NCBI GenBank assembly: GCA_900546915.1
Contig: UREY01000016.1
Span: 1 to 49,137, forward strand
Reading direction: 5' to 3'
Length of the DNA: 49,137 nucleotides
From: an uncultured Eubacteriales bacterium
GTDB taxonomy: Bacteria > Bacillota > Clostridia > Oscillospirales > Oscillospiraceae
The translations under genes and the position numbers were made by a program. Shown here one piece after another: positions 8,511 through 16,954 of the stretch. How positions within the stretch are numbered: position 1 is the stretch's first letter; each line of letters opens with the position of its first letter. Under the pieces are notes generated by a model. The model searched no databases. It saw only the letters and a program-made list of their open reading frames with translations, and was not told the origin of the DNA.

Positions 8511-8625
8511 GATTAAAACTCCTTTTTGTAACGTAGTAATTTGAGGCAACAAACGGACTGGTGATGGGACACATTCGTTGCTGCGTTACGTTTGTCATGA
8601 CAAAAATTCTGGCCATGGTCTTCAT
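8389..8625 (-). CDS. Possible Met-containing upstream ORF overlapping metQ
   Basis: Between the attenuator terminator and metQ there is a second ORF with its own site (GGAAAGGAA, about 9 bases before the ATG at 8625). Its first 19 residues contain four Met and a Cys (Met 1, 4, 10, 18; Cys 19). It then continues out of frame through the metQ start and stops inside metQ, for 78 codons in total. The part overlapping metQ has no protein-like character, so any role would be in translation control of metQ, not as a protein. Nothing else supports it. Confidence 0.3.
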   Translation of the reverse strand: MKTMARIFVMTNVTQQRMCPITSPFVASNYYVTKRSFNHEKNHLSASGRRMDGGLRSVFVRLLPQRGYYHCRPQRHNQ

Positions 8626-8658
8626 AAGTAAATTCCTTTCCAGCAGCTAAAAAATAAA

Positions 8659-8682
8659 GGGAAGCTTCCGATGAAGCTTCCC
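8659..8682 (-). terminator. Attenuator terminator of metQNI
   Basis: On the minus strand GGGAAGCTTC, loop ATCG, GAAGCTTCCC is followed by TTTATTTTTT (plus 8648-8658). This perfect 10-bp stem with U-run is a textbook intrinsic terminator. It lies in the transcribed leader between promoter and metQ, 41 bases after the stop of the leader peptide, so it must be regulated or metQNI would be silent. Confidence 0.9.
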
Positions 8683-8743
8683 TAGACACACAAACGGAAA
8701 ACGGCGAAACCCGCTCCGGCGCTCTATGACAGAAAGCACATCG
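8669..8743 (-). promoter_or_regulatory. Predicted antiterminator pairing of the met attenuator
   Basis: The RNA from plus 8743-8731 (CGAUG-U-GCUUUCU, leader codons 28-32) can pair with plus 8682-8669 (GGGAAGC-UU-CAUCG): 5 bp, a small internal loop, then 7 bp including two G-U pairs. This uses the whole 5' arm and loop of the terminator and is mutually exclusive with it. A ribosome at the leader stop codon would cover codons 28-32 and block it; a ribosome stalled on earlier Met codons would leave it free. A separate 9-bp hairpin, AUGCGCAUG/CAUGUGCAU (8764-8786), lies within codons 14-21. Confidence 0.7.
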
Positions 8744-8825
8744 AAAAATTCGCGCAGCAAAGCATGCACATGGCGAACATGCGCATTTCCATCCGATTCA
8801 TGCTTGCAGCGTGAAGCTTCTTCAT
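8724..8825 (-). CDS. Met/Cys-rich leader peptide of metQNI
   Basis: This 33-codon ORF is missing from ordinary gene calls. It has a strong ribosome site (GAAGGAGAAAGC, ATG 4-5 bases later) and begins about 35 bases after the predicted transcription start. Eight of 33 residues are Met (1, 9, 12, 14, 16, 19, 21, 29) and four are Cys (20, 23, 24, 30), far above chance. It resembles no functional protein but fits the trp/his/leu type of leader peptide, where codons for the regulated amino acid stall the ribosome. Codons 14-21 (M R M F A M C M) form the densest cluster. It lies directly upstream of an intrinsic terminator and the methionine importer. The Cys codons suggest that cysteine or cystine supply may also be read. 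Confidence 0.85.
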   Translation of the reverse strand: MKKLHAASMNRMEMRMFAMCMLCCANFSMCFLS

Positions 8826-8866
8826 CGTGCTTTCTCCTTCCCTAAAATGAGCGGTAACTTGCCGGT

Positions 8867-8895
8867 ATTGTAGCACCGGGACCTACATTTGTCAA
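8867..8895 (-). promoter_or_regulatory. Promoter of metQNI leader
   Basis: On the minus strand TTGACA, exactly 17 bases, then TACAAT: close to perfect vegetative promoter. Start of transcription is expected near 8860, 35 bases before the leader-peptide ATG. Confidence 0.85.
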
Positions 8896-9596
8896 TAGCG
8901 TTCTGAAATTTTGATGGGGGGCGGTAGCTGGTAGCTATGGATGGAACGGGAAGCGTGGGCTGTCTCAGGGGTGCAGATGGGGAATACAGCGTTGCCATTT
9001 GCGGGGATGAATTGTACAAAACGTAAAAAATAAGCAACGAGATCAAAAATTTTGGCGAAAAATATTGACAAATTTCCCGAAAAGTATTAACTTTGTATAT
9101 GATAGGCTAAAAAACAAGGAGACGGTATTGCGGTGAAAATTTGCTGTGACGCAGGATGCCCGGCAGGTGTGGGCGTGCCCTTCCGGAAAGCATCCACGGC
9201 CCGGCCGGATTGCAATGGGAGCCGCCCCTTTGTGTGCTGCCGCCGCCTTGGGTTTTGGCATAAAAAGCAATTTTTGCTGAGGAAGGAATCTCCGGTTTTA
9301 GGGTGCTTTTACGCAATTTGACGGCGGAATAGGAAAAAACCACGGGGATCCATCCTTTTCTGGGACGAGGAGAATTCGCCGGCCGGGCCACAGCTGCCCG
9401 AAAGTCCGGCGGGCGCCTGCGGAGGAATATTTTGTGCCGGAATTGGCTACGCTCTCTCCGTCAGCAGAGCCGCCCGGCCGGAGGAATGCGCCGGAAGCGT
9501 ATGGAAAAAGTGGACGGTGTCCGGTACGCGGCGGCGGGATCCTCCGTAGAATGGAAAAGAGAGAGCCCAGACCTTGGGCGGTAAGGAGGAATTGCG
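8896..9596. other. 700-base region without a convincing gene
   Basis: Between the met promoter and malQ I find no recognisable gene. It holds a TTGACA at 9065-9070 with weak -10 choices (TAACTT at 9088 or TATGAT at 9098), a small Cys-rich ORF, and GC-rich inverted repeats around 9378-9420 (for example CGCCG...CGGCG). The last 270 bases could be a structured leader for malQ, but I recognise no known riboswitch. Confidence 0.4.
9133..9321 (+). CDS. Possible small Cys-rich ORF upstream of malQ
   Basis: A 62-codon ORF starts with GTG 11 bases after AAGGAG (9116-9121) and follows a TTGACA box at 9065. It has seven Cys, including CC pairs at residues 4-5 and near 35-36, and two basic clusters. No family is recognised. 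The start, ribosome site and promoter are plausible, but the ORF could be chance in a GC-rich region. Confidence 0.25.
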   Translation: MKICCDAGCPAGVGVPFRKASTARPDCNGSRPFVCCRRLGFWHKKQFLLRKESPVLGCFYAI

Positions 9597-11075
9597 ATGC
9601 GAGCGAGCGGAATTCTGATGCATGTGACATCTCTGCCCGGCCCAAACGGCGTGGGGACCATGGGCAAAGAGGCCTGCCGGTTTTTGGATTTTCTGGAGCG
9701 GGCAGGGCAGAGGTACTGGCAGATTTTGCCCTTGAGCCCCACCGGCTATGGGGATTCTCCCTATCAGGCGCTGTCTGCCTTTGCCGGAAATCCCTATCTC
9801 ATCGACCTGGAAATGTTGGTGGACGAGGGACTTCTGCGCCGGGAAGAGGTCGATGGCGTTTCGTGGAGCCGGGAGGACGGCCGGGTAGATTACGGCATTT
9901 TGTATGAAAACCGGGGTTCCGTTTTATATCAGGCCTATGAGCGCTTTCTCGGCATTCCAAACCGGGCGTTTCAGCAGTTTATCCAGCGGCAGCAGGACTG
10001 GCTGCAGGATTACGCCTTGTTTATGGCGCTGAAGGAGGAGTTTCAGGGAAAGCCCTGGCAGGAGTGGCCGGACGGCCTGCGCCTCCGGCAGCCGGAGGCG
10101 ATGAGCGCCTATCGGGAGAGACTAAAGTATAAGATTGCATTCCAGTATTTTCTACAGTTTAAATTTTTTGAGCAGTGGGGCAAGCTGCGGGCATACGCCC
10201 AGTCGAAGCAGATTCGGATCATTGGCGATGTGCCCATTTATGTTCCGCTGGATTCCGCCGATGTCTGGTCAAACAGCCGGCTGTTCCAGCTGGACGAGGC
10301 GCGCAGACCCAAGCTGGTGGCGGGGGTTCCCCCGGATGCCTTTACTGCAGACGGCCAGCTGTGGGGCAATCCGCTGTACGATTGGGATGTGATGAAGGAG
10401 TCCGGGTATGCCTGGTGGCTTCGCCGCCTGGACGCGGCTGCCGGGATGTATGATGTGGTTCGTCTGGATCATTTTCGGGGATTTGAAAGCTATTGGGCGG
10501 TTCCGGCGGAGGATGAGACGGCCCGCAATGGCAGCTGGTTACCCGGCCCGGGGTGGGATTTTATCCGCACGATTCAGGAGAAGCTGCCGGCTCTGGAAGT
10601 GATTGCGGAGGATCTGGGCTATTTGACGCCGGAGGTGCGGAAGCTCCAGAAGGATTCCGGTTATCCGGGTATGAAGGTGCTGGAATTCGCCTTCGACTCC
10701 CGGGAGCCCAGCGATTACCAGCCGCACCGGTACACGAGGAATTCCGTGTGCTACACAGGCACGCACGACAATCAGACCATGAGCCAGTGGCTGCAGGAGG
10801 CGAACCCGGAGGATGTGGCATACGCCAAGCGGTACATGGGGCTCCATGAGGAGGAAGGCTACGTTTGGGGCATGATCCGCGGAGGGATGAGCTCTGTGGC
10901 CGACCTGTTTGTGGCCCAGATGCAGGATTACCTGGAGCTGGGAGCAGAGGCCCGCATGAATTTTCCAGGAACTTTAACAAATAAAAACTGGACATGGCGG
11001 GCGCAAAATGATATGATAACAAATACGTTGGCCGACAGAATTCGGGAACTTACCCGGATGTTCGAGCGACTTTGA
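9597..11075 (+). CDS. malQ: 4-alpha-glucanotransferase (amylomaltase)
   Basis: A 492-residue GH77 enzyme that transfers glucan segments between maltodextrins in the cytoplasm. The start RASGILMHVTSLPGPNGVGTMG and the substrate-loop segment SPTGYGDSPYQALSAFAGNPYLI are family hallmarks. The catalytic residues are visible: nucleophile D291 in RLDHFRG, acid/base E338 in IAEDLG, and D391 in GTHDNQT. TAAGGAGG sits 7 bases before the ATG. It lies 65 bases upstream of glgP, and together they turn glycogen or maltodextrin into glucose-1-phosphate. Confidence 0.97.
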   Translation: MRASGILMHVTSLPGPNGVGTMGKEACRFLDFLERAGQRYWQILPLSPTGYGDSPYQALSAFAGNPYLIDLEMLVDEGLLRREEVDGVSWSREDGRVDYGILYENRGSVLYQAYERFLGIPNRAFQQFIQRQQDWLQDYALFMALKEEFQGKPWQEWPDGLRLRQPEAMSAYRERLKYKIAFQYFLQFKFFEQWGKLRAYAQSKQIRIIGDVPIYVPLDSADVWSNSRLFQLDEARRPKLVAGVPPDAFTADGQLWGNPLYDWDVMKESGYAWWLRRLDAAAGMYDVVRLDHFRGFESYWAVPAEDETARNGSWLPGPGWDFIRTIQEKLPALEVIAEDLGYLTPEVRKLQKDSGYPGMKVLEFAFDSREPSDYQPHRYTRNSVCYTGTHDNQTMSQWLQEANPEDVAYAKRYMGLHEEEGYVWGMIRGGMSSVADLFVAQMQDYLELGAEARMNFPGTLTNKNWTWRAQNDMITNTLADRIRELTRMFERL

Positions 11076-11140
11076 TTCTTTTTACAGAGCACGCCGCCGG
11101 TGTGCTTTGCGTATGGATTCCAATTGAGGAGATAGCGTAT

Positions 11141-13474
11141 ATGAATTTGAATTGTCAACATATCTTAAGAATGACAGAGGCGCAGCTGCGGTATAAGAGC
11201 GATGTGTCTCTCCAGGAGGCCACGCCGCAGGAGCTTCACGAGGCGTTGTCTCAGGCTGTGATGATGTCCATCAGCGAGGACTGGGCGAAGAGCAAGCGCA
11301 GCCGCCAGCAAGGCCGGAAAGCCTACTATTTCTCTGCAGAGTATCTCATTGGCCGCCTGGTATACAGCAACCTGTATAATTTGGGCATTTTGGATGAGCT
11401 GAAAAAGACCTTCCAGGAGGTGGGTGTGGACCTGGCCTGCATGGAGGACATTGAGGACGCGGCGCTGGGGAACGGCGGTCTGGGCCGTCTGGCGGCCTGC
11501 TTCTTGGACTCTGCGGCATCCTGCAATCTCCCCCTGTCCGGATACGGCCTGCGTTACCGCTTCGGCCTGTTTAAGCAAAAATTTGACGAGAACGGCAGCC
11601 AGAAGGAAACGGCGGACGATTGGACCAAGTACGGCGACCCCTGGTCCTACCGCCGGTATAACCACACGGTGAAGATTCAGTTCCCCGATCACACCGTTCT
11701 GGCGGTGCCCTACGACGTGCCCATCATCGGTTACGAAACGTCCAACATCGGAACCCTGCGCCTTTGGCAATGCGAAGCAGAGGAGGAGCTGGACTTTGAC
11801 GCGTTCAACGCCCAGGATTACCAGCGGGCTTTGGATGCCAAGAATAAGGCGGAGGACATCACCCGGGTTCTGTACCCCAACGACTCCACCTGGGAGGGCA
11901 AGCGTCTGCGGGTGAAACAGCAGTATGTGCTCTCGTCCGCCTCTTTGCAGGATATCATCCGGACCTATAAAGAGGCCCATGGCTCCGACCTGAGCCGTTT
12001 CGCCGACTTTACCGCCGTGCAGTTGAACGATACCCACCCGGCCATGTCCATTCCGGAGCTGATCCGCCTGCTGATGGCCGAGGGAATGAATTTTGACCAG
12101 AGCTTTGAAATGGCCCAGCGTACCTTCTCCTACACCAACCATACCGTTATGGGGGAGGCGCTGGAGAAGTGGAATATGGATTTGCTGCGGAGCGTGGTGC
12201 CGGAGATCTGCGACATCCTCGTCCGGATTGACAACAAGCTGAAGTCGGAGCATCCCAACCTGTTTGTAATCCGGGACAATACGGCCCATATGGCCAATCT
12301 CTCGGTTTATGTGTCCAGTTATGTCAATGGCGTGGCGGAGATTCACTCTCAGATTTTGAAGGACAGCCTGTTCCACGATTGGTATCAGGCCTACCCCGAG
12401 CGGTTCCAGAACAAAACCAACGGCGTCACTCCCCGGCGGTGGATGGGCCTGTGCAATCCTGAGCTGACGCAAATGATCAAGTACCGGGTGGGCGGAGACT
12501 TTCTGATGAACCTGGATAAGCTGGAGAACCTGAAGCCGATGATCGACGACGACATGGTTCGACAGTTTAACCAAATCAAACACATGAAAAAGGTGCAGCT
12601 GGCGGCTGTGGTGGAAAAGCATGAGGGCGTGCACCTCAATCCGGACTTTATGTTTGATGTGCAGGTGAAGCGGGCCCACGAGTATAAGCGGCAGCTGATG
12701 AATGCGCTGTCTGTGGTGGATATTTATTTCCGCCTGAAAGACGGGAGCTTGCAAAATTTCTACCCCACCGTCTACCTGTTCGGCGCCAAATCCGCCCCCG
12801 GCTATGTCCGGGCAAAGGCTGTGATCCGGTATATCAACCGGATTGCCAAGATGATTGATCAGGATCCGGCGGTCCGGGATAAACTGCAGGTGGTATTCGT
12901 TCAGAATTACAACTGTTCCTATGCCGAGCACATTATTCCGGCGGCCGACGTGTCGGAGCAGATCTCTCCCGCCGGAACGGAGGCCTCCGGTACCGGCAAT
13001 ATGAAGCTGATGCTGAACGGCGCGGTGACTTTGGGCACCATGGACGGGGCCAACGTGGAGATCGTGCAGAAGGCCGGCGTGGAGAACAACTATATCTTTG
13101 GCGCGTCGGTGGAGGAGCTGAACGCCATCCGGAACACCTACTGGGCCCGGGGGATTTACGACAGCAACCGTCGCCTGCACCGTGCCATCGACACCTTGGT
13201 AGACGGCACCGTTCCCACAGACGATGAGCAGCGGGAGCTGTATACGGCCCTTTTGGACGGCGCTTCCTGGCACCGGCCGGATCATTACTTCATCCTGAAG
13301 GATTATGACGCCTACTTGGATGCGAAGCTCCGGGCCAATCGGGATTATGCAGACCGGCTTGGCTTTGGGCGCAAGTGTCTGATCAATTTGGCGTCCGGCG
13401 GTAAATTCTCCTCAGACCGCACCATCCGCCAGTATGCCTCTGAAATTTGGCACATCACGCCTCAGCAGCCCTGA
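11141..13474 (+). CDS. glgP: Glycogen/maltodextrin phosphorylase
   Basis: A 777-residue GT35 phosphorylase releasing glucose-1-phosphate from alpha-1,4-glucans. The pyridoxal-phosphate Lys is K622 in EASGTGNMKLMLNG, followed by the conserved TLGTMDGANVEI. The N-terminal region has the family pattern KAYYFSAEYLIGR and ALGNGGLGRLAACFLDS. The ATG at 11141 is chosen because GAGGAG precedes it; the frame is open further upstream but without a site or homology. It probably forms an operon with malQ and ends at a hairpin at 13494-13529. Confidence 0.97.
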   Translation: MNLNCQHILRMTEAQLRYKSDVSLQEATPQELHEALSQAVMMSISEDWAKSKRSRQQGRKAYYFSAEYLIGRLVYSNLYNLGILDELKKTFQEVGVDLACMEDIEDAALGNGGLGRLAACFLDSAASCNLPLSGYGLRYRFGLFKQKFDENGSQKETADDWTKYGDPWSYRRYNHTVKIQFPDHTVLAVPYDVPIIGYETSNIGTLRLWQCEAEEELDFDAFNAQDYQRALDAKNKAEDITRVLYPNDSTWEGKRLRVKQQYVLSSASLQDIIRTYKEAHGSDLSRFADFTAVQLNDTHPAMSIPELIRLLMAEGMNFDQSFEMAQRTFSYTNHTVMGEALEKWNMDLLRSVVPEICDILVRIDNKLKSEHPNLFVIRDNTAHMANLSVYVSSYVNGVAEIHSQILKDSLFHDWYQAYPERFQNKTNGVTPRRWMGLCNPELTQMIKYRVGGDFLMNLDKLENLKPMIDDDMVRQFNQIKHMKKVQLAAVVEKHEGVHLNPDFMFDVQVKRAHEYKRQLMNALSVVDIYFRLKDGSLQNFYPTVYLFGAKSAPGYVRAKAVIRYINRIAKMIDQDPAVRDKLQVVFVQNYNCSYAEHIIPAADVSEQISPAGTEASGTGNMKLMLNGAVTLGTMDGANVEIVQKAGVENNYIFGASVEELNAIRNTYWARGIYDSNRRLHRAIDTLVDGTVPTDDEQRELYTALLDGASWHRPDHYFILKDYDAYLDAKLRANRDYADRLGFGRKCLINLASGGKFSSDRTIRQYASEIWHITPQQP

Positions 13475-13493
13475 GGACGAAATATGCGCAGAA

Positions 13494-13529
13494 AACGCCG
13501 GGAGCCGATTTTTAGGGGCTTCCGGCGTT
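13494..13529 (+). terminator. Hairpin after glgP
   Basis: AACGCCGGGAGCC (13494-13506) pairs over 13 bp (one G-U) with GGCTTCCGGCGTT (13517-13529). The T-run after it is short, so termination may be partial. Confidence 0.6.
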
Positions 13530-13555
13530 TCATGGAATGAAAAGGAGGGCGATGC

Positions 13556-13939
13556 ATGAGCGGAACGGTGGAACTGCATGGGATTGAGTTGCTGACCCGG
13601 GATGTGGAACGACTGGTGGGGTTCTATCAGAAGGTGCTGCACGCAGGCCGGGAGGACAGCCACGGCGGTCCCGACCGGGTGGAGCTCCTCCTCCCCAACG
13701 GCGGCAAGGGGGCTAATTTGACCATCACCCGAAATCCCCAGGCGCCGGATGACGGGCAGCGGGCGATTTGTATGGAGATTTGGGTGGACGATGTGGACCG
13801 GGAGTACGAGTGGCTGCTGGAGAACCAAATCACCGTCAGTCGGCCGCCGGCCTCTTTGCCCTGGGGCTTTCGGTATTTGGGGCTGTACGATCCGGATGGC
13901 AATCATATCAGCCTGGTCAGCAAACTGGGGGAAAAATAG
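13556..13939 (+). CDS. VOC (glyoxalase/bleomycin-resistance) family protein
   Basis: A 127-residue single-domain protein of the vicinal oxygen chelate fold. It shows the two beta-alpha-beta-beta-beta halves: ELLTRDVERLVGFYQKVL at the start and the ending GFRYLGLYDPDGNHISLV, in which the last Asp-Gly-Asn-His is typical of the superfamily. Members range from glyoxalase I to antibiotic-binding proteins, and the substrate cannot be told here. An AAAGGAGG site precedes the ATG at 13556. The IS element begins about 35 bases after its stop and does not disrupt it. Confidence 0.85.
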   Translation: MSGTVELHGIELLTRDVERLVGFYQKVLHAGREDSHGGPDRVELLLPNGGKGANLTITRNPQAPDDGQRAICMEIWVDDVDREYEWLLENQITVSRPPASLPWGFRYLGLYDPDGNHISLVSKLGEK

Positions 13940-14027
13940 CCGGCAGATCCCCTCATCTGATATGCTCCCCATAGAGTAGACACTTGAAATAACAAAAATT
14001 TCGAGACTACACTATGGGGGTGTTTTT

Positions 14028-14710
14028 ATGGGCAAAAAGAAGTTTGCAATTGAGGAAAAGATCAAAGCAGTAGAATTACATATCCGTGAAGGGATGGGGT
14101 ATGGAGGAATTTCGGAAAGGTTTGGTGTGCCAATTACGACTCTTTGCCATTGGGTAAGGAAATACCAGACATTCAGCGCCGAGGGGTTAATGCGCAGAAA
14201 AGGCAACCAATATTACCCGGCAGAGTTGAAACAGTGTGCCGTGGAGGAATATCTATCCGGGAAAGGTTCCATTTACGATATTTGCGTAAAATACAAGATT
14301 TATTGAGATTTGCAGTTGTGGAATTGAATTAAGGTGTATAATAGTTGCAGAGAATTACGACCGGGCAGAGGTCGAGGGAGTGATATCTATATGACTAAGG
14401 GAAGAACCACAACATACGAAGAACGGGTAGAAATTGTCAGCTATTGTATTGCAAACGGAAATGATTACACCGCAGCAGTTGAGTAATATGTTGTTGGTTA
14501 TCAGCAGGTCTCCTCTTGGGTAAGAAAATACACAGAAAGAGGTGCGGAAGGTCTGGTGGATAAGCATGGCAAGCGTAAACCGGAATCCGAAATGACGGAA
14601 CTGGAAAAGCTGCGGGCTGAAAATCGGATACTGGAAGCCCGGAATAAAAGATTAGAAACGGAGAATGCTGTGCTAAAAAACTCGAGGAAATCGAAGGAAG
14701 GTGGCGCTAA
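14028..14710 (+). pseudogene. IS3 orfA (HTH protein), broken by three stops and an indel
   Basis: Two consecutive helix-turn-helix units followed by a Leu/Glu-rich coiled coil can be read in one frame from 14028, as in IS3 orfA. The frame is interrupted by TGA at 14304, TGA at 14325 and TAA at 14484. The original codons were probably Ser, Trp and Lys, judged from the continuing similarity on both sides. At 14675-14681 there is A AAA AAC. Reading on in frame gives nonsense, while the next frame gives KLEEIEGRWR and a stop at 14710 overlapping orfB. So one A has been lost, or this is the frameshift site. The element is probably no longer self-mobile. Confidence 0.8.
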
Positions 14711-15594
14711 ACGGTGTCAAGCAGGAACATCTTTATCTTTGTATTCAGGAAATGCACAAAGATGGATATGCCATAGCCGAACTCTGCGACATTTTAAAAC
14801 TTAACAGATCCAGCTACTACAAATGGACACACCGAGTCAAGAGCAGCCACGAAGCAGAAAACGAAGCTCTGCTGCATGAAATTGGCTTAGTTTACGCAGA
14901 GCACAACGGAACCTACGGCTACCGCCGAATTGCAGACGAGTACAACGCTACTCATGAAAAGCAATTTAATCAAAAGAGGTTCTATCGCTTGGTATATATT
15001 GTTGGATTGCTGGCTGTCATTCGCAGAAAATGTCCTGCTCACCAAAGATCTACACCAGAAGTTACTGCTGAGAATATTCTAAACCGAGACTTTACAGCGA
15101 ATACGGTGAACGAGAAATGGTGTACCGATGTAACAGAGATGAAATACCGCTCTGAAGGAGGGAAGGCTTATCTCAGCGCCATTCTTGATTTGAAAAGTAA
15201 AGATATTGTTTCCTTTGCGATTGGAAAGAGCAACAACAACCAGCTTGTATTTGAAACCTTTGATTCGGCTGTCCCAAAATATCCGGATGCTCATCCGCTG
15301 TTTCACGGTGACCGGGGATTCCAATACACGAGCAAGCAGTTTAAAGCGAAACTGGACAAACAGAAGATGGAGCAAAGTATGTCGCGGGTCGGCAGATGTA
15401 TCGACAACGGCCCAATGGAAGGCTTTTGGGGCATCCTGAAATGCGAAATGTACGATCTCAACCAATTTGAAACCTACGAGGAACTGGCGGCTGCTGTGGA
15501 ACAATTCATCCATTACTACAACCACCAGCGGCGTCAGCACAAACTGAATTGTCTGCCACCGGCTACTTACCGCAGCTTGCTGGAAGCTGCCTAA
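14701..15594 (+). CDS. IS3-family transposase orfB (integrase core)
   Basis: A 297-residue transposase with an N-terminal HTH_21-like region and an RVE integrase core. The catalytic triad is intact: D143 (CTDVTEM), D204 (HGDRGFQYTS) and E240 (NGPMEGFWG), with 35 residues between the last two. The GTG at 14701 overlaps the end of the orfA remnant, and in this family orfB is normally made by -1 frameshifting from orfA. Because orfA is broken, production of the fusion transposase is unlikely. Confidence 0.92.
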   Translation: MALNGVKQEHLYLCIQEMHKDGYAIAELCDILKLNRSSYYKWTHRVKSSHEAENEALLHEIGLVYAEHNGTYGYRRIADEYNATHEKQFNQKRFYRLVYIVGLLAVIRRKCPAHQRSTPEVTAENILNRDFTANTVNEKWCTDVTEMKYRSEGGKAYLSAILDLKSKDIVSFAIGKSNNNQLVFETFDSAVPKYPDAHPLFHGDRGFQYTSKQFKAKLDKQKMEQSMSRVGRCIDNGPMEGFWGILKCEMYDLNQFETYEELAAAVEQFIHYYNHQRRQHKLNCLPPATYRSLLEAA

Positions 15595-15601
15595 AAGAAA
15601 A

Positions 15602-15627
15602 CCAGGACCTCATTTCTGAGATCCTGG
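15602..15627 (+). terminator. Terminator-like hairpin at IS right end
   Basis: CCAGGA-C-CTCA / TGAG-A-TCCTGG stem followed within 20 bases by TTTTTGTTTTTTC. It lies just inside the right inverted repeat. Confidence 0.55.
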
Positions 15628-15718
15628 AGAAAACTCATTTTTGTTTTTTCATCTGTCTACTTGACAGGGAGCGGTTCGGCGCTTCCCGGCTGGGGAAGGG
15701 GGATTGAAAAGGAAGGGA

Positions 15719-16842
<1,124 letters not shown>

Positions 16843-16954
16843 GCCCCCGTTTTTCACAAATTCCCGGCTTCTTTTCCGGCCTTGTTGGACAATTTCCATA
16901 TTCCGACTGCACCGGAGAGAGCCCGGATGCATAGAATAGCCGGAGGCGATTTCG

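Larger units (their letters stand above)
13975..15661. mobile_element. IS3-family insertion sequence, orfA decayed
   Basis: The element is bounded by 25-base inverted repeats with 22 matches: AGTAGACA-CT-TGAAA at 13975 and AGTAGACA-GA-TGAAA read inwards from 15661, both continuing into AACAAAAAT. It holds an orfA remnant and an intact orfB with a DD(35)E core, the IS3 family arrangement. It is much more AT-rich than its neighbours. Target-site duplications are not visible. At the left end a further dyad, CCCCATAG/CTATGGGG (about 13967 and 14010), spans the repeat. The insertion lies between the VOC gene and the 3' end of gapA. Confidence 0.88.

Noticed and set aside
8512..8860. S-box (SAM) riboswitch or Met T-box before metQ
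   Set aside because: I looked for the S-box and T-box sequence cores and found neither. The only clear elements are the leader ORF and terminator. An Infernal scan would settle it.
11165..13285. 706-codon minus-strand ORF opposite glgP
   Set aside because: Same codon-bias effect; glgP on the plus strand has all family motifs.
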